Program-made: the position numbers and the translations under genes
NCBI GenBank assembly: GCA_003993805.1
Contig: RSEF01000001.1
Span: forward strand, 209,042,207 to 209,106,206
Length of the DNA: 64,000 bases
Origin: Himantopus leucocephalus
Lineage: Eukaryota > Chordata > Aves > Charadriiformes > Recurvirostridae
Reading direction: 5' to 3'
The notes under the pieces: generated by a model
The model's database searches: none
The model's input: the letters and a program-made list of their open reading frames with translations, nothing else
What the model was told of the DNA's origin: nothing
Shown here: piece after piece, positions 1 through 29,375 of the stretch
Layout of the letters: each line of letters opens with the position of its first letter
Numbering within the stretch: the stretch's first letter is position 1

Positions 1-12043
<12,043 letters not shown>

Positions 12044-12229
12044 AATGATTACAAGAAATTGTCTATGCAATGCAAAGATTTTGTAGTGGGACTCCTTGAT
12101 TTGTGCAGAAATACAGAAGAAGTGGAAGCTATTTTGAATGGTGATGTAGAGATGAGCCATAATAATGGAGAACACGGTCGCCCCAGCCTTAGCCGCTTAA
12201 AACTCGCCATTAAGTATGAAGTTAAAAAA
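12044..12229 (+). CDS. TRPC6: TRPC6 exon 3: linker-helix domain
   Basis: A 186-bp, phase 0/0 exon (62 codons) bounded by ttttctag|AAT and AAA|gtaagc. It starts [20 protein letters not shown] and ends [14 protein letters not shown]. This is part of the cytoplasmic linker-helix region between the ankyrin repeats and the membrane domain, which packs against neighbouring subunits in TRPC structures. The only notable difference from human TRPC6 as I remember it is in the loop after [16 protein letters not shown] here, about one residue longer than in human. The flanking helices are nearly unchanged, as expected of a functional exon. Confidence 0.97.
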
Positions 12230-13324
12230 GTAAGCAATTATGTTGGTCAAACAGACATCTCATGATAGAGGTATTAAATTGTGCTATTATTAAATGTTTA
12301 TGTTTTTGTAGCCTATGACACTTAAATGAACATTTGGACACTTCTGCACAATGTATTTTACAAACAGAAGAATCTTTGCCCCACATAGCTTGCAATGTAA
12401 ACAAGAAGCAGATATTCAGGGTGGATGCTGGTCACTGTGAGTATGAGAACAAATGGCTCTAAAAAATGTGTAGCTGTATGCAAAATTTGTGGTTTTTACT
12501 TGTTTTTATTTTAATCTATTTAAAAAGAAAAGATGGAAGAAATTTGCAGTACTTCTGCAGCCTGGAAAAATAAAAGATTTAATAAAAAAAAGAGGATAGC
12601 ACAGCAGTCCTGTGCACTGCTTGGTAACAAATACACATTTTTGTCAAGCTTTGTGTCTTACTCAAAAAGGTGAGAAAACTTAGTGAAGTTACATGTCTCA
12701 CAGAAAACATGTATTTGTCTTTATAGAGGATCAGAGACACGATCTAGGAGTAATAGTACCGTGGTTCTCGCTTCTGAAGGACAGCAGACACCAGGCAGTG
12801 TCACATACAGGAGTTATTGTCCCTTCTTTGGCTTATGTTCATGTGTACTGTCAGTTTAATACTCTGGTCTGCATCTGAAAAGTACTCAGTGAAACCAGCT
12901 GAGTTAGTAGCTGCATCAAGACCCCTGAAATACCTAGAAGCCTTCGCTTGGATAATACAGATTGTAAAGTTCCAGGTGACGTGTGTGTAAAGCTGGATGA
13001 AATAATTTGTGTGATGAAGTTTGTACAGCCAAAGATCAAGAAGCTACAGCTCAGGAATATACTTTGAAAGCATGTTACCCTAAAGTAGAGCTATCCCCTG
13101 ACTGAGCAGCAAGACCTTTGATAAAACTTTTCGTACATAGTGAAATGGATCAGATCAACACTGTGAAAATAAACAGTATCTTATTTTAACAAAATAAAAA
13201 TAGATAGGGAATCAGGAGTCTTAAAAATCCAGTATGGAATGAATACATAGATCTAATTTATCAGGGAAGAGTTGCAAATTTTTTACAAAAATTGAATTCA
13301 CATCTCTGGGGAACACCCACATTT

Positions 13325-13329
13325 ATATG
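13325..13329. repeat. Target-site duplication, left copy (ATATG)
   Basis: Five bases directly before the LTR, identical to 13908-13912 directly after it. This defines both ends of the insertion. Confidence 0.85.
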
Positions 13330-13450
13330 TGTTGTGGTTTAACCCCAGCCAGCAACTAGGAGCCGCTCGCTCACTCCCCCCACGGCAGGAGGGGGAAGAG
13401 AATCAGAAGAGTAAAAGTGAGGAAAAACTCATGGGTTGAGATAAAGACAG

Positions 13451-13456
13451 TTTAAT
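13451..13456 (-). promoter_or_regulatory. LTR polyadenylation signal (ATTAAA)
   Basis: The minus strand reads ATTAAA about 185 bp downstream of the LTR TATA box, which is the normal arrangement for U3-R in an LTR. It is antisense to the host gene, so it should not truncate TRPC6 transcripts. Confidence 0.55.
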
Positions 13457-13637
13457 AAGTAAAGCAAAAGCCACACAGGTAAGCAAAGCAAAACAAGGAA
13501 TTCATTCATGACTTCCCATGAGAAGGCAGGTGTTCATCCATCTCCAGGAAAGCAGGGCCCCATCACGTGTAACGGTTACTTGGGAAGGCAAATGCCATAA
13601 CTCCAAACGTATCCCCCCTCCTCCTTCTTGTCCCAGC

Positions 13638-13645
13638 TTTATATA
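13638..13645 (-). promoter_or_regulatory. LTR TATA box
   Basis: The minus strand reads TATATAAA inside the solo LTR, at the place expected for the U3 promoter relative to the polyadenylation signal. Transcription from it would run antisense to TRPC6. Whether it is active cannot be seen from sequence. Confidence 0.6.
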
Positions 13646-13907
13646 CTGAGCATGACATTGTATGGTATGGAATATCCCTTTGGTCAGTTGGGGTCAGCTC
13701 TCCCGGCTGTGTCTCCTCCCAACTTTTTGTGCACTCCCAGCCTACTTGCTGGTGGGGCGGTGTGAGGAGCAGAGAAGGCCTTGACTGCTGAGCAACAACC
13801 AAAAACATTAGTGAGCTATCAACAGTATTCCCATTCCAAACCCAAAACACAGCGCTATACCAGCTGCCAGTAAGAAAGTCAACTCCGTCGCAGCTGAAAC
13901 CATGCCA

Positions 13908-13912
13908 ATATG
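13908..13912. repeat. Target-site duplication, right copy (ATATG)
   Basis: Five bases directly after the LTR, identical to 13325-13329. Confidence 0.85.
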
Positions 13913-14923
13913 TGAGGAGTATTTATGTGTTCATGAAGGGAAGAAAAAAAGAAAACCATTTTGACTGAAGACCACCTACCAGCATATGAACACAAACCTG
14001 CAAAATGCTTGGCAAGGTGTAGTCACTAAAGAGAGCTGAAACAACTTTTGAAGAGAAGATAACACATTGACCCTGTCCTTCATAGCATTTGAGTCTTAAT
14101 CCTTCCTTGAATGTGAACTTTCTTTCAACACTTTCTCTTGCTCGAATAAAGACTTTTCTTGCACCTTCAGCCAGTCATCCTTTAGAAAACTATTCTATAA
14201 AAAAATACTAGATTCAGTTAATTTTTTAATTGTATTTCCAGGTCTAGACTTAAAAATTTATGGTACACAAGAATCCACTGTTTATTAATACCTACCTTTG
14301 TAAGATGCTTCTTATACTTTCCAGAGGTTTTGACACAAAAGAGGGCTGTAGGTGAAACTTCTCAGTTTTGCAGTTTGTCCAAAAGATTCCAGAACCAAGT
14401 TATAAATATTCCTTAGCTGATTTCCTGCAAAAGTGACAGCTGTTTTCTTATACCAGCTGAAAAAAATGGTGTTTTCCATGTTAGCATGTGAAAATATGGC
14501 ATATTCTTTCTTTCATAACTAAAGACTACATAGCATCCTTTGCAGAAGAGAAAAACCTAAAGTTTTGGAGTTTCTGAAGTGGTAACATGAAAATTATAGA
14601 TGTCAGAAACAAGCAGAGTTTGCCCAGATAAAGTTTATGTTTAATTACACTTAGATGGAAATTAATAGTTTGTGATGGAACACAGTGTCAATAAAATAAC
14701 ATTTTTTAAATTAAAGGATTTATTGTTGCTGATAACAACATGCCTGCATGCGGGGAGATTATGGTCATCAAAAAACCTTTTCTTCTACCCTTGTTAATGC
14801 TCCTTTGAATGTAAGCTGAGTTGTTGCTATTCCAACAGTCTTAATGCGCTTCGTATAGCTGTTATTTTAATAAAAGATATTGTGATAGCAATATTATTTT
14901 TGTGCTCCTTTTCTTTGTTACAG

Positions 14924-15088
14924 TTTGTAGCACATCCAAACTGCCAGCAACAACTTCTCTCAATCTGGTATGAGAATTTGTCAGGTTTACGGCAGCAGAC
15001 CATGGCAGTGAAGTTTCTGGTTGTTCTTGCTGTTGCAGTAGGACTGCCGTTCCTTTCAATGGCTTACTGGATTGCTCCTTGCAGTAAG
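14924..15088 (+). CDS. TRPC6: TRPC6 exon 4: end of linker helices and pre-S1 elbow
   Basis: A 165-bp, phase 0/0 exon (55 codons) bounded by gttacag|TTT and AAG|gtcagt. It starts [20 protein letters not shown] and ends YWIAPCSK. The hydrophobic stretch [20 protein letters not shown] is the re-entrant pre-S1 elbow of TRPC channels, dipping into the membrane before the first full transmembrane helix. The donor gtcagt is a weaker match than the gtaagt/gtgagt used elsewhere in the gene. An upstream gtaagg inside AGTAAG would break the frame, and the next exon continues LGRIMRGPF exactly where the family requires it, so the chosen donor is well supported. Confidence 0.97.
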
Positions 15089-17174
15089 GTCAGTCTGTGA
15101 AATCTTGTAATGGCCTTTTATTAACTCCCGTGTCATCTGTATGTAGATTCCTGTCTGGCAAAGATGAAGTATGAGTATAAATTACTGACATGCTTAAATA
15201 ATACTTCAGAAATGTGTTATTTTAAAGCTGAGTTAGAATGGAAGATTGCCTGTTCTGACAATGGTAATTAAGACAGGGAAACGTATTGTTAAATGCAATG
15301 TATATTAAAATAAATTCCAATGGTTGAGCAAGAGTTACCTTATGGAAACTGTGTTTTAGAAACAATGAGTCAAATTATTCTTCATTTAGTTGTTGCCTTG
15401 GCGGGCAGATGCAGAGGATCCTCGTTTCCCATTGATTCAGAGCTAGACTAAGTTCAAGCTCTGGGTTGATTCCAATTACTTCAAAGGCAATTTTATTTTT
15501 GATGATTAAAAATTAATAGATAAAAGTTGCTGAAACATGAATGTCAGAAATTAAAATACCCCTCAGTTTTCTAGAAGTCAAAGTGACCTGTATTGGTTTG
15601 TCAAGACAGCGCTAATACTCATTATATTTCATGGGGTTTTTAAAGCAGTCACGCAGCCTCCCCTGCATCCATTTATAATGCACTGTCTGGATTTGGGTGC
15701 TACCACTGTATCTGTTTTGGATGATACACAGTGTGGAAGGCCTTTCCACTGAAGATGGGTTACAATATCCAACCTCTCTGTGGTGTTCTCAACTTTGTGT
15801 TGAATCTCTGTTTTAGTTGGTCACTATCCATTTTAAATGAACACTGATGAAAAATTTCCCTTGAGAGTGTGTTAGAGGTAACAAATGGGATCCTATAAGG
15901 ATTATTCAACAGGTTACGGTATAACATCCATGATTTTAGCAGGTCAAATCCTGTGCACATACAACGATTCCAGGGGGAGAGGAAGGTTAAAAGAGAGAAC
16001 TGAGGTCTTTGTGGATTTTTTTTTTCTATTGTTCTCCGAGAGGAGAAAGGTGGGACTATTTTGTTTTGCCCTATTTTTCATTTCTTTCATTATGGACAAT
16101 AAAAATCAGTTATATAATTTCCACTTTTCTGTATAGTGACTAGGATTTTTATGAATACTTTTGTCTTAAAACACGCCTTGAGATTCAACATACTTCAGTA
16201 ATTGGCTTTCAACTATAGCAGTGACATACCTATTTGTCATTTTCCCTTTTCAATGATTTATTGGATCTTAAAGTAATTTTGAACCATTGTACATTCTGAA
16301 AAAGCTATTTCAGAGTAGCTTTTTAAAGTCAAGGTTCAAGGGACAACATCCTTTAAGGTTTCAGTTCCTCTGTCACTGTGTCACTATTTAATCGTCTCAA
16401 TGTGTGATTTATATGTTGAATGCTTTTTGTTTCATTATATTCTGCAAAAGTAAAATCTAATCCACCTTTTCACCAGCTGCCATTTCTTACCTTGTGCTTC
16501 ACTCATACTTCAAAATTTGATTCTTCTGTCTGTTGAAGACAAAAATGTTCACTGTTTAATTTCAGGATAGGACGGCTCCAATACAGTACATGATCTGTAT
16601 CAACAGAGTCCATTCTGTGCATGAATTGATGGAATTTTATAAACCTCTTCTCCTGTGGAGATAAAGTACCCATTCTTTTTCCAGGTTTGGCACAACAGGG
16701 CACAATGACAGAAGAGAAAGAAAATACTCAGAGTTTTTGTGGTGAAAATAACAGCTTGCAGTGCAGTTATTCCGACACATTTCTTTATATTCTCTTGCCA
16801 CAGCTCTGAGAAAGGCAAAAATGTCTTTATGACATTTGCAACGTCTCAGTCAGTTACCGGTATAGCTAACCAGTTTCCTCTTTAGGAAAACGTTAATTTG
16901 ATCTTGGACCACAGATACTGAATTGAGAGTTTCAGATCCGGAAGAAATTCCATAGAAATATGTGGACAAAGTCCTATTGATTTGGCAGGGATTCACTAGT
17001 TTCAGATGCTGAAAGGAATTAGATTGCCTCTTATTTGAGTTTCAGCGAGCAATCCACATGGAGGCTCTTCAAAGTTTGTGAACGGTTTGCTCTGCATTTC
17101 TAATTGGTAATTCAATGTTAACTAATAATTAATCCAAAACTTCTAGAATGCTATTTTATTACATGACAGAAGCT

Positions 17175-17440
17175 CAACATGACCTGGCAATGTGCGCTTG
17201 CAGCCCAGAANNNNNNNNNNNNNNNNNNNNNNNNNNNNNNNNNNNNNNNNNNNNNNNNNNNNNNNNNNNNNNNNNNNNNNNNNNNNNNNNNNNNNNNNNN
17301 NNNNNNNNNNGTTCAAGGCCAGGCTGGATGGGGCTTTGATCAACCTGGTCTAGCGGAAGGTGTCCCTGCCCACGGCAGGGGGGTTGGAACTAGATGACCT
17401 TGAAGGTCCCTGCCAATTCTAACCATTCTATGATTCTATT
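17175..17440 (+). mobile_element. CR1 LINE, interrupted by an assembly gap
   Basis: Left of the gap, caatgtgcgcttgcagccca is typical of the CR1 region just after the reverse transcriptase. Right of the gap the sequence is a standard CR1 3' end (aaggccaggctggatggggc, then gatgaccttgaaggtccctg) finishing with ATTCTATGATTCTATT at about 17440. Both flanks are on the same strand and in the right order, so the 100-N gap lies inside one CR1 copy. The missing part should be a few hundred bases of CR1. Confidence 0.93.
17211..17310. other. Assembly gap (100 N)
   Basis: A run of exactly 100 N, a placeholder length commonly used for gaps of unknown size. It falls inside a CR1 repeat within TRPC6 intron 4 and does not touch an exon. 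Confidence 0.99.
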
Positions 17441-17609
17441 TTTTACATATATACATAGTAAAATTTCCCTGGAAGCAGGGACTGGCTACAGTTGAACTGA
17501 TTACACAAATGCTGAAAGTTACTATGACATTTCCATATAACTGTGATCCAATAAAATCTTGAAATGAAACTTTTAAAATTCCAAATCTCTTTACAGAGAA
17601 ATTATAGAC

Positions 17610-17725
17610 CGGATTATGTTGAGCTTCTCAGCAACCAGCACCCCCAAGTCCTTCTCCTCAGGGGTGCTCTCAATCCATTCCCTACCCAGCCTGTATTTGT
17701 GCTTGGGATCACCCCGACTTTTCTA
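17610..17725 (-). mobile_element. CR1 LINE internal fragment, antisense
   Basis: The stretch containing gagcttctcagcaaccagca, ccccaagtccttctcctcag and tgctctcaatccattccc is the reverse complement of a well-conserved CR1 segment found 3' of the reverse transcriptase. Both ends fade into unique sequence. It lies only about 170 bp after the sense CR1 tail, so two independent CR1 insertions sit close together in opposite orientations. Confidence 0.85.
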
Positions 17726-19336
17726 TAGACTTTTCTATCTCTTTTAGTACTTTAATACTCAAAATACCTTTCTGTCTCTTTTGAATGGGGGGGAGAGGAG
17801 GCTCTAGTAGGTCAGTCGTTTACTTTTTCTATCTTCTGATCAGGGCATATATTAACATTACCTCCTTCAGTATTTTTTCTTGTTTTCTGGCTATGTCTCT
17901 TTCTGGCATCTGTCTTCTAACCCATCTTCGTTTGTGAACACAAGAATAATGCATTTAAAAGGACACTGTCAAGGTACTTCATTATTTTCCAGCTCTGCTT
18001 TATTGTGTGTTGTTTATGACTGTTCCTTCCTAGCTTGAAATAAAATCGTTCCCCATGATGATTACCTGTTCTCTGTAGTTCATGCAAAATAATTGGTTGT
18101 TGAAGTTCATCTCATGAGGCTGACAGAATATTTTGTTTAAGAAAAGATAAAATAATTTTATTGAATGAGCAACATTAATGAATGGCATGTATTTGCAAAA
18201 TAATATAAAGGAGGAAGAAGATCAAATTTTGAGCCTGCTAACCTTGACAGTGTTCCTTTAACAATCTCTTCTTTTTATATTTGTCTAGTTTTCCTAATGT
18301 TATCTGTATTTGAGACCTTACCATCACATCCTCAGCTGCATCCTCTTATTCTATGTTTGTGTAAAAGCTGACTGTAAGGACAGCAAAATTCTGACTTTGG
18401 TAATTGAAACAAGCGTAGCAAAAATACCAATACAAATAACTTCTCTTTCTGCTTTCCCCTCCCTTTTCCAGACCACAGATTATTATATGTTTCAGCTGAG
18501 ATCCATGACACTTGCGTTCAGTTCTTTCCAAGGAATTTTTGTCAGATACAGATACTTTCTTCATCTAAACCAAAATTTATTTTTCTGTAGCTGCAGACTA
18601 AATGAACAAGCTAAGACTTTTACTATTAATACAGGCACTCTCAAAAATAAAGTGAATAATTGCTAAAAGCTCAGCCTTGTGTGAGTTAATATAGAACTTT
18701 TAGGGTTTTTAAGTGTTACACTAAACCATTTTAAAGTTGTTCTTAATCATGACAAAATTGAGGACATTTCCATTAAAGGAGTCAGGAAGGAAACTGAGAC
18801 ACTACAGAACTCTAAACATAACCTTTTGAGGCCTCATGACTTTATTTTAGAAAGAAAATAAGTTGGGAAAACTGCACAACAGCTGTGCTAAATTGAGTAT
18901 CACATCAGTCAGGGAACAGAATCCTTTAGTCATAATGGACTTCTGGTGATCAATTAATGCTTTTAGTAAGTGTCGAAATTTCATTTTATTTGTTGCCTCA
19001 TAAAGATGAATAGCATGTACGAAATTCAGCGACTATAATAATTGTTTCTCTTGATTACCTATAATAAACATAGATGCCCCAAAATAATTACAGAATCATT
19101 TTAAAACACTGAGTTAAAAATACATATATGGTGCAACTGATAGATTATCTCTCTGAAAATAGCAAATAAGTAGAAACTCTTAAAGGTGACTGTCAGAGTG
19201 GTGTCATAGTATTCAACTTTTTCCAAATATTTGTTCCTGTGTGTTACATATTCCTATGTGTTACTGTTCTTTTAATACATTTTCATTTTGGAAAAAGGCA
19301 GTGCAATGTCCTTGTGTTTCATATCCTCTGTTGCAG

Positions 19337-19550
19337 CTGGGGAGGATAATGCGTGGACCATTTATGAAGTTTGTAGCCCATGCAGCCTCTTTCACCATTT
19401 TTCTTGGTCTACTTGTCATGAATGCAGCTGACAGATTTGATGGCACCAAACTCCGACCTAATGAAACAACAGGCAATGTAAAACAGCTGTTTAGGATGAA
19501 AACGTCCTGTTTCTCATGGATGGAGATGCTCATTATTTCTTGGGTAATAG
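19337..19550 (+). CDS. TRPC6: TRPC6 exon 5: S1, S1-S2 loop, start of S2
   Basis: A 214-bp exon (71 codons plus one base) bounded by gttgcag|CTG and ATAG|gtaaag. It is phase 0 at the start and ends after the first base of a Gly codon. S1 is [20 protein letters not shown]. The extracellular S1-S2 loop contains the sequon Asn-Glu-Thr (19460-19468), equivalent to the first N-glycosylation site of mammalian TRPC6 (Asn473 in human, from memory). S2 begins at [14 protein letters not shown]. The loop [20 protein letters not shown] differs from human at several positions but has no break. Confidence 0.97.
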
Positions 19551-21406
19551 GTAAAGATTAATTTTCACTTAAATTTGTCTTGCTATGATTTCAGTGAAGC
19601 TGGACCCAATTTAATCCTTTGTTATTAATGTTATGTGTAAAAATTGCAACAAAGGGAGTTTATTCAACTGACTGCATTCCCACATTGGCCTCATGTTACT
19701 TACTGGATGTCAGCAGGATTCACATGTGCCTGGTTAATCACAAACATTCTGGTTAAGGACTTAGGTGAAATCTACATCATCTGAATATGAATGAATTCAG
19801 TTTTATGAATATCAAAGGAAAATGCCTACCAGTTTACTGGGGTTTTTTTGAGTCAGGCTGTGTTAAATTCCCAAGGGGAAGAATTTCATCATCATGGGCC
19901 AAGGTTTTTTTTGTGTCCAATTGTCTTTTTCAGCTAAGATTCTCTTATTTTGCAAGTATGCCTGCAGAATTAATAGTGTATAGCTGAATGTATTCTTGAC
20001 AAGAGAGAAGAATATAAGACCCCTGAACATTCAGTGGCAGATTTTTCCATCCCAACACAGGGATGAATTGAACACTATGAATAGTACTCTGAGCTGACCC
20101 ATTCAATTCGGTGATGCAGTACTATTCAGCATCAGAACTTGAGCACAGACCCTCAAAAGTATTTTAGCTGTCTGATTCTTATTTGCAAGTCTAATACCAT
20201 TTATTCCAATGGGGGTTAGATCCCCAAATATTTTAAGGATCTGGGTTCTGGTTGTTAGTTAGTAATATGGGAGAGTTAAATTCAAGCTAAATAAAATCTG
20301 TTTCCATTCAAGAGTTTATGCATTTAAAATATTTTCCTTTTATGAGCTCTCTGGGATTGAAATTGGAGCCCTTTGTACACCAAATGATTCTTATAGATTT
20401 GAAAGACATTGACAATCCTTATTTATTTCATCATAAAGCTGTTTATAAATTAATATAATTGTGTATTATAGGAATAACGTGGCATATAGATTTCCAAATA
20501 TTCTATAAATATCAATGTTTTCATCTGATAATAAAGGAGTAAATAATAATTTCCCAATTTAAAGTTATAGTTTGCTAATTTAATCTATTTTTATTTATTT
20601 TAGTGTCATGCATAAGACGGTTTATGAAAAACTGATTCCATGCATACAGATGTAGCATTGAATTTAATTACTATAATTAACACTATATTTGCCATCTGAA
20701 AATCATGAAAAGTTCCTTCAGACAATTTGATAAGTGCAAAAAATAGTGACATTATTCCAATTCATTTTTTTATTAACTCTCTTTAGATTCCTAGAAATGT
20801 AGTTCATGATTAAATAAATTTTATCTTGAAAAGGAAAAGGATTTACTCAATAAAAAGGTGGCATAAACTAATACTGTACTGCTATATTTTATTATTAAGG
20901 GAGAATAATTAGGAATCAGATACCTTTGCCCTAATGAAGAAGCATTAGGTCTGATTCTTACTTTCATGCTCATTTGTCACATATATTTGCAATTTCAGTA
21001 AAAATGACAGTACCGAGGTTAATCTGCAAATAAGAAAAAGTGAGTTCTGCTATTAGTTCCACCACTGCTATATGATCACTCTAGAGCATTTCTGCTCTTT
21101 CCATCTCTTCCTGTGTCTATAACAGATGGTAATACTCACATCCCGTTCTTCTCTTTGAAAGCTTTTGTAGTTGTACAGGAAAAAGCAGTATGAAAGATTG
21201 TTATTATTACTCACATGAGAACGAAGTACTGGAATGTATATGAATTGGCAGGTTCAAGAATTTTAGTTTGTGTTCGAACTCCCACTGACCAAAATTGTTT
21301 TAAGTTTGACTGCAATCAAGAGCATATCCTATACATAATAAAACATCAAATAAAACAAATGTGAAGATAAAAGAACACACTGTTTTCTCTGTTCTGTCTT
21401 CTACAG
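19551..21406 (+). other. TRPC6: TRPC6 intron 5
   Basis: A 1.9-kb AT-rich intron from gtaaag to cttctacag. No repeat or other feature recognised. Confidence 0.85.
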
Positions 21407-21634
21407 GCATGATATGGTCTGAATGTAAAGAAATTTGGTCTCAAGGTCCAAAGGAATACCTTTTTGAGTTATGGAATATGCTTGATTTTGGTATGTTAGC
21501 AATTTTTGCAGCATCATTCATAGCAAGGTTTATGGCATTTTGGCATGCATCAAGAGCCCAGAACTTTGTTGATGCAAATATGAAAGATCTGACAAGTCCA
21601 ACACTGGAGCCCAACATAAAATACTACACCTTGG
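21407..21634 (+). CDS. TRPC6: TRPC6 exon 6: S2 end, S3, shortened S3-S4 loop
   Basis: A 228-bp exon bounded by tctacag|GCATG and TTGG|gtgagt. It starts with two bases completing Gly and ends one base into the next codon. It completes S2 ([10 protein letters not shown]) and encodes S3 ([20 protein letters not shown]) and the long extracellular extension [13 protein letters not shown]. The loop then reads [18 protein letters not shown]. Compared with human TRPC6 as I remember it (DANDTLKDLT), two codons are missing directly after the Asn (21577-21579). The second N-glycosylation sequon is therefore absent, and no other N-x-S/T occurs in the exon. Frame and splice sites are intact. Confidence 0.97.
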
Positions 21635-28926
<7,292 letters not shown>

Positions 28927-29130
28927 GATGATGCTGATGTGGAATGGAAATTTGCAAGGGCTAAACTTTGGTTTTCTTACTTTGAGGAGGGGAGAACTCT
29001 TCCAGTACCCTTCAACTTAGTGCCAAGCCCAAAATCTTTGCTGTATCTCCTACTCAGAATCAAAAAATGTATTTCTAAACCATTTCTGTGCCAAAAGAAA
29101 AGCTTTCAGGAAGATGCAGAGATGAACAAG
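28927..29130 (+). CDS. TRPC6: TRPC6 exon 9: TRP box and post-TRP helix
   Basis: A 204-bp, phase 0/0 exon (68 codons) bounded by tttacag|GAT and AAG|gtaatt. It starts [26 protein letters not shown] (28942-28959) is the TRP box that couples the S6 gate to the cytoplasmic domains, and the proline-rich [14 protein letters not shown] follows. The last third, [20 protein letters not shown], is more diverged than the rest of the gene but keeps the human length and ends in the conserved QEDAEMNK. In human the protein continues about 130 residues further, through a calmodulin/IP3-receptor-binding segment and a coiled coil. Those exons were not found in the window. Confidence 0.97.
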
Positions 29131-29375
29131 GTAATTTTATAATGTGTATACTGACTGCTAATTTTAAAAGATAAAGCCAATTTTAGTTTCATTTTTTGTT
29201 GTTGACCTGTTTTTCTCATGAATTTCCCAGCATACTTAGTCCATACTGAAGTCAGTCACTACGTACAGGCTGAAATTCTTACTTTGTTTTTTAATATAAA
29301 CATTTGTCTACATCTGTAATCAGTTAAGTCCAAAAATACCATTGTAAATTTACAGTTCTTCCTGCTTCTTGTCAC
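29131..29375 (+). other. TRPC6: Start of TRPC6 intron 9
   Basis: The donor gtaatt follows exon 9. Intronic AT-rich sequence runs up to a CR1 element. All sequence from here to the window end is either intron 9 or, if the final exons were missed or lie in the 37.7-kb gap, intergenic. Confidence 0.7.

Larger units (their letters stand above)
13330..13907 (-). mobile_element. Solo LTR of an endogenous retrovirus, antisense
   Basis: A 578-bp block that begins TGTTGTGGTTTAACCCC and ends ACCATGCCA on the plus strand, so it has the TG...CA ends of a retroviral LTR. It is flanked on both sides by the same 5 bp, ATATG (13325-13329 and 13908-13912). Orientation is set by a TATATAAA box and, about 185 bp downstream of it, an ATTAAA polyadenylation signal, both on the minus strand. 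No internal retroviral sequence or second LTR is present, so this is a solo LTR left by recombination. I recognise the family as a common LTR in bird genomes but will not name a subfamily. The 5-bp duplication fits an ERV1- or ERVL-type integrase better than the 6 bp usual for ERVK. Confidence 0.93.
12230..14923 (+). other. TRPC6: TRPC6 intron 3
   Basis: A 2.7-kb intron from gtaagc to ttgttacag. Its only recognised content is the solo LTR at 13330-13907 with its target-site duplication. The rest is AT-rich and featureless. Confidence 0.88.
15089..19336 (+). other. TRPC6: TRPC6 intron 4
   Basis: A 4.2-kb intron that contains the first assembly gap (17211-17310) inside a sense-strand CR1, and an antisense CR1 fragment at about 17610-17725. 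The remainder is AT-rich with no recognised feature. Confidence 0.87.
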
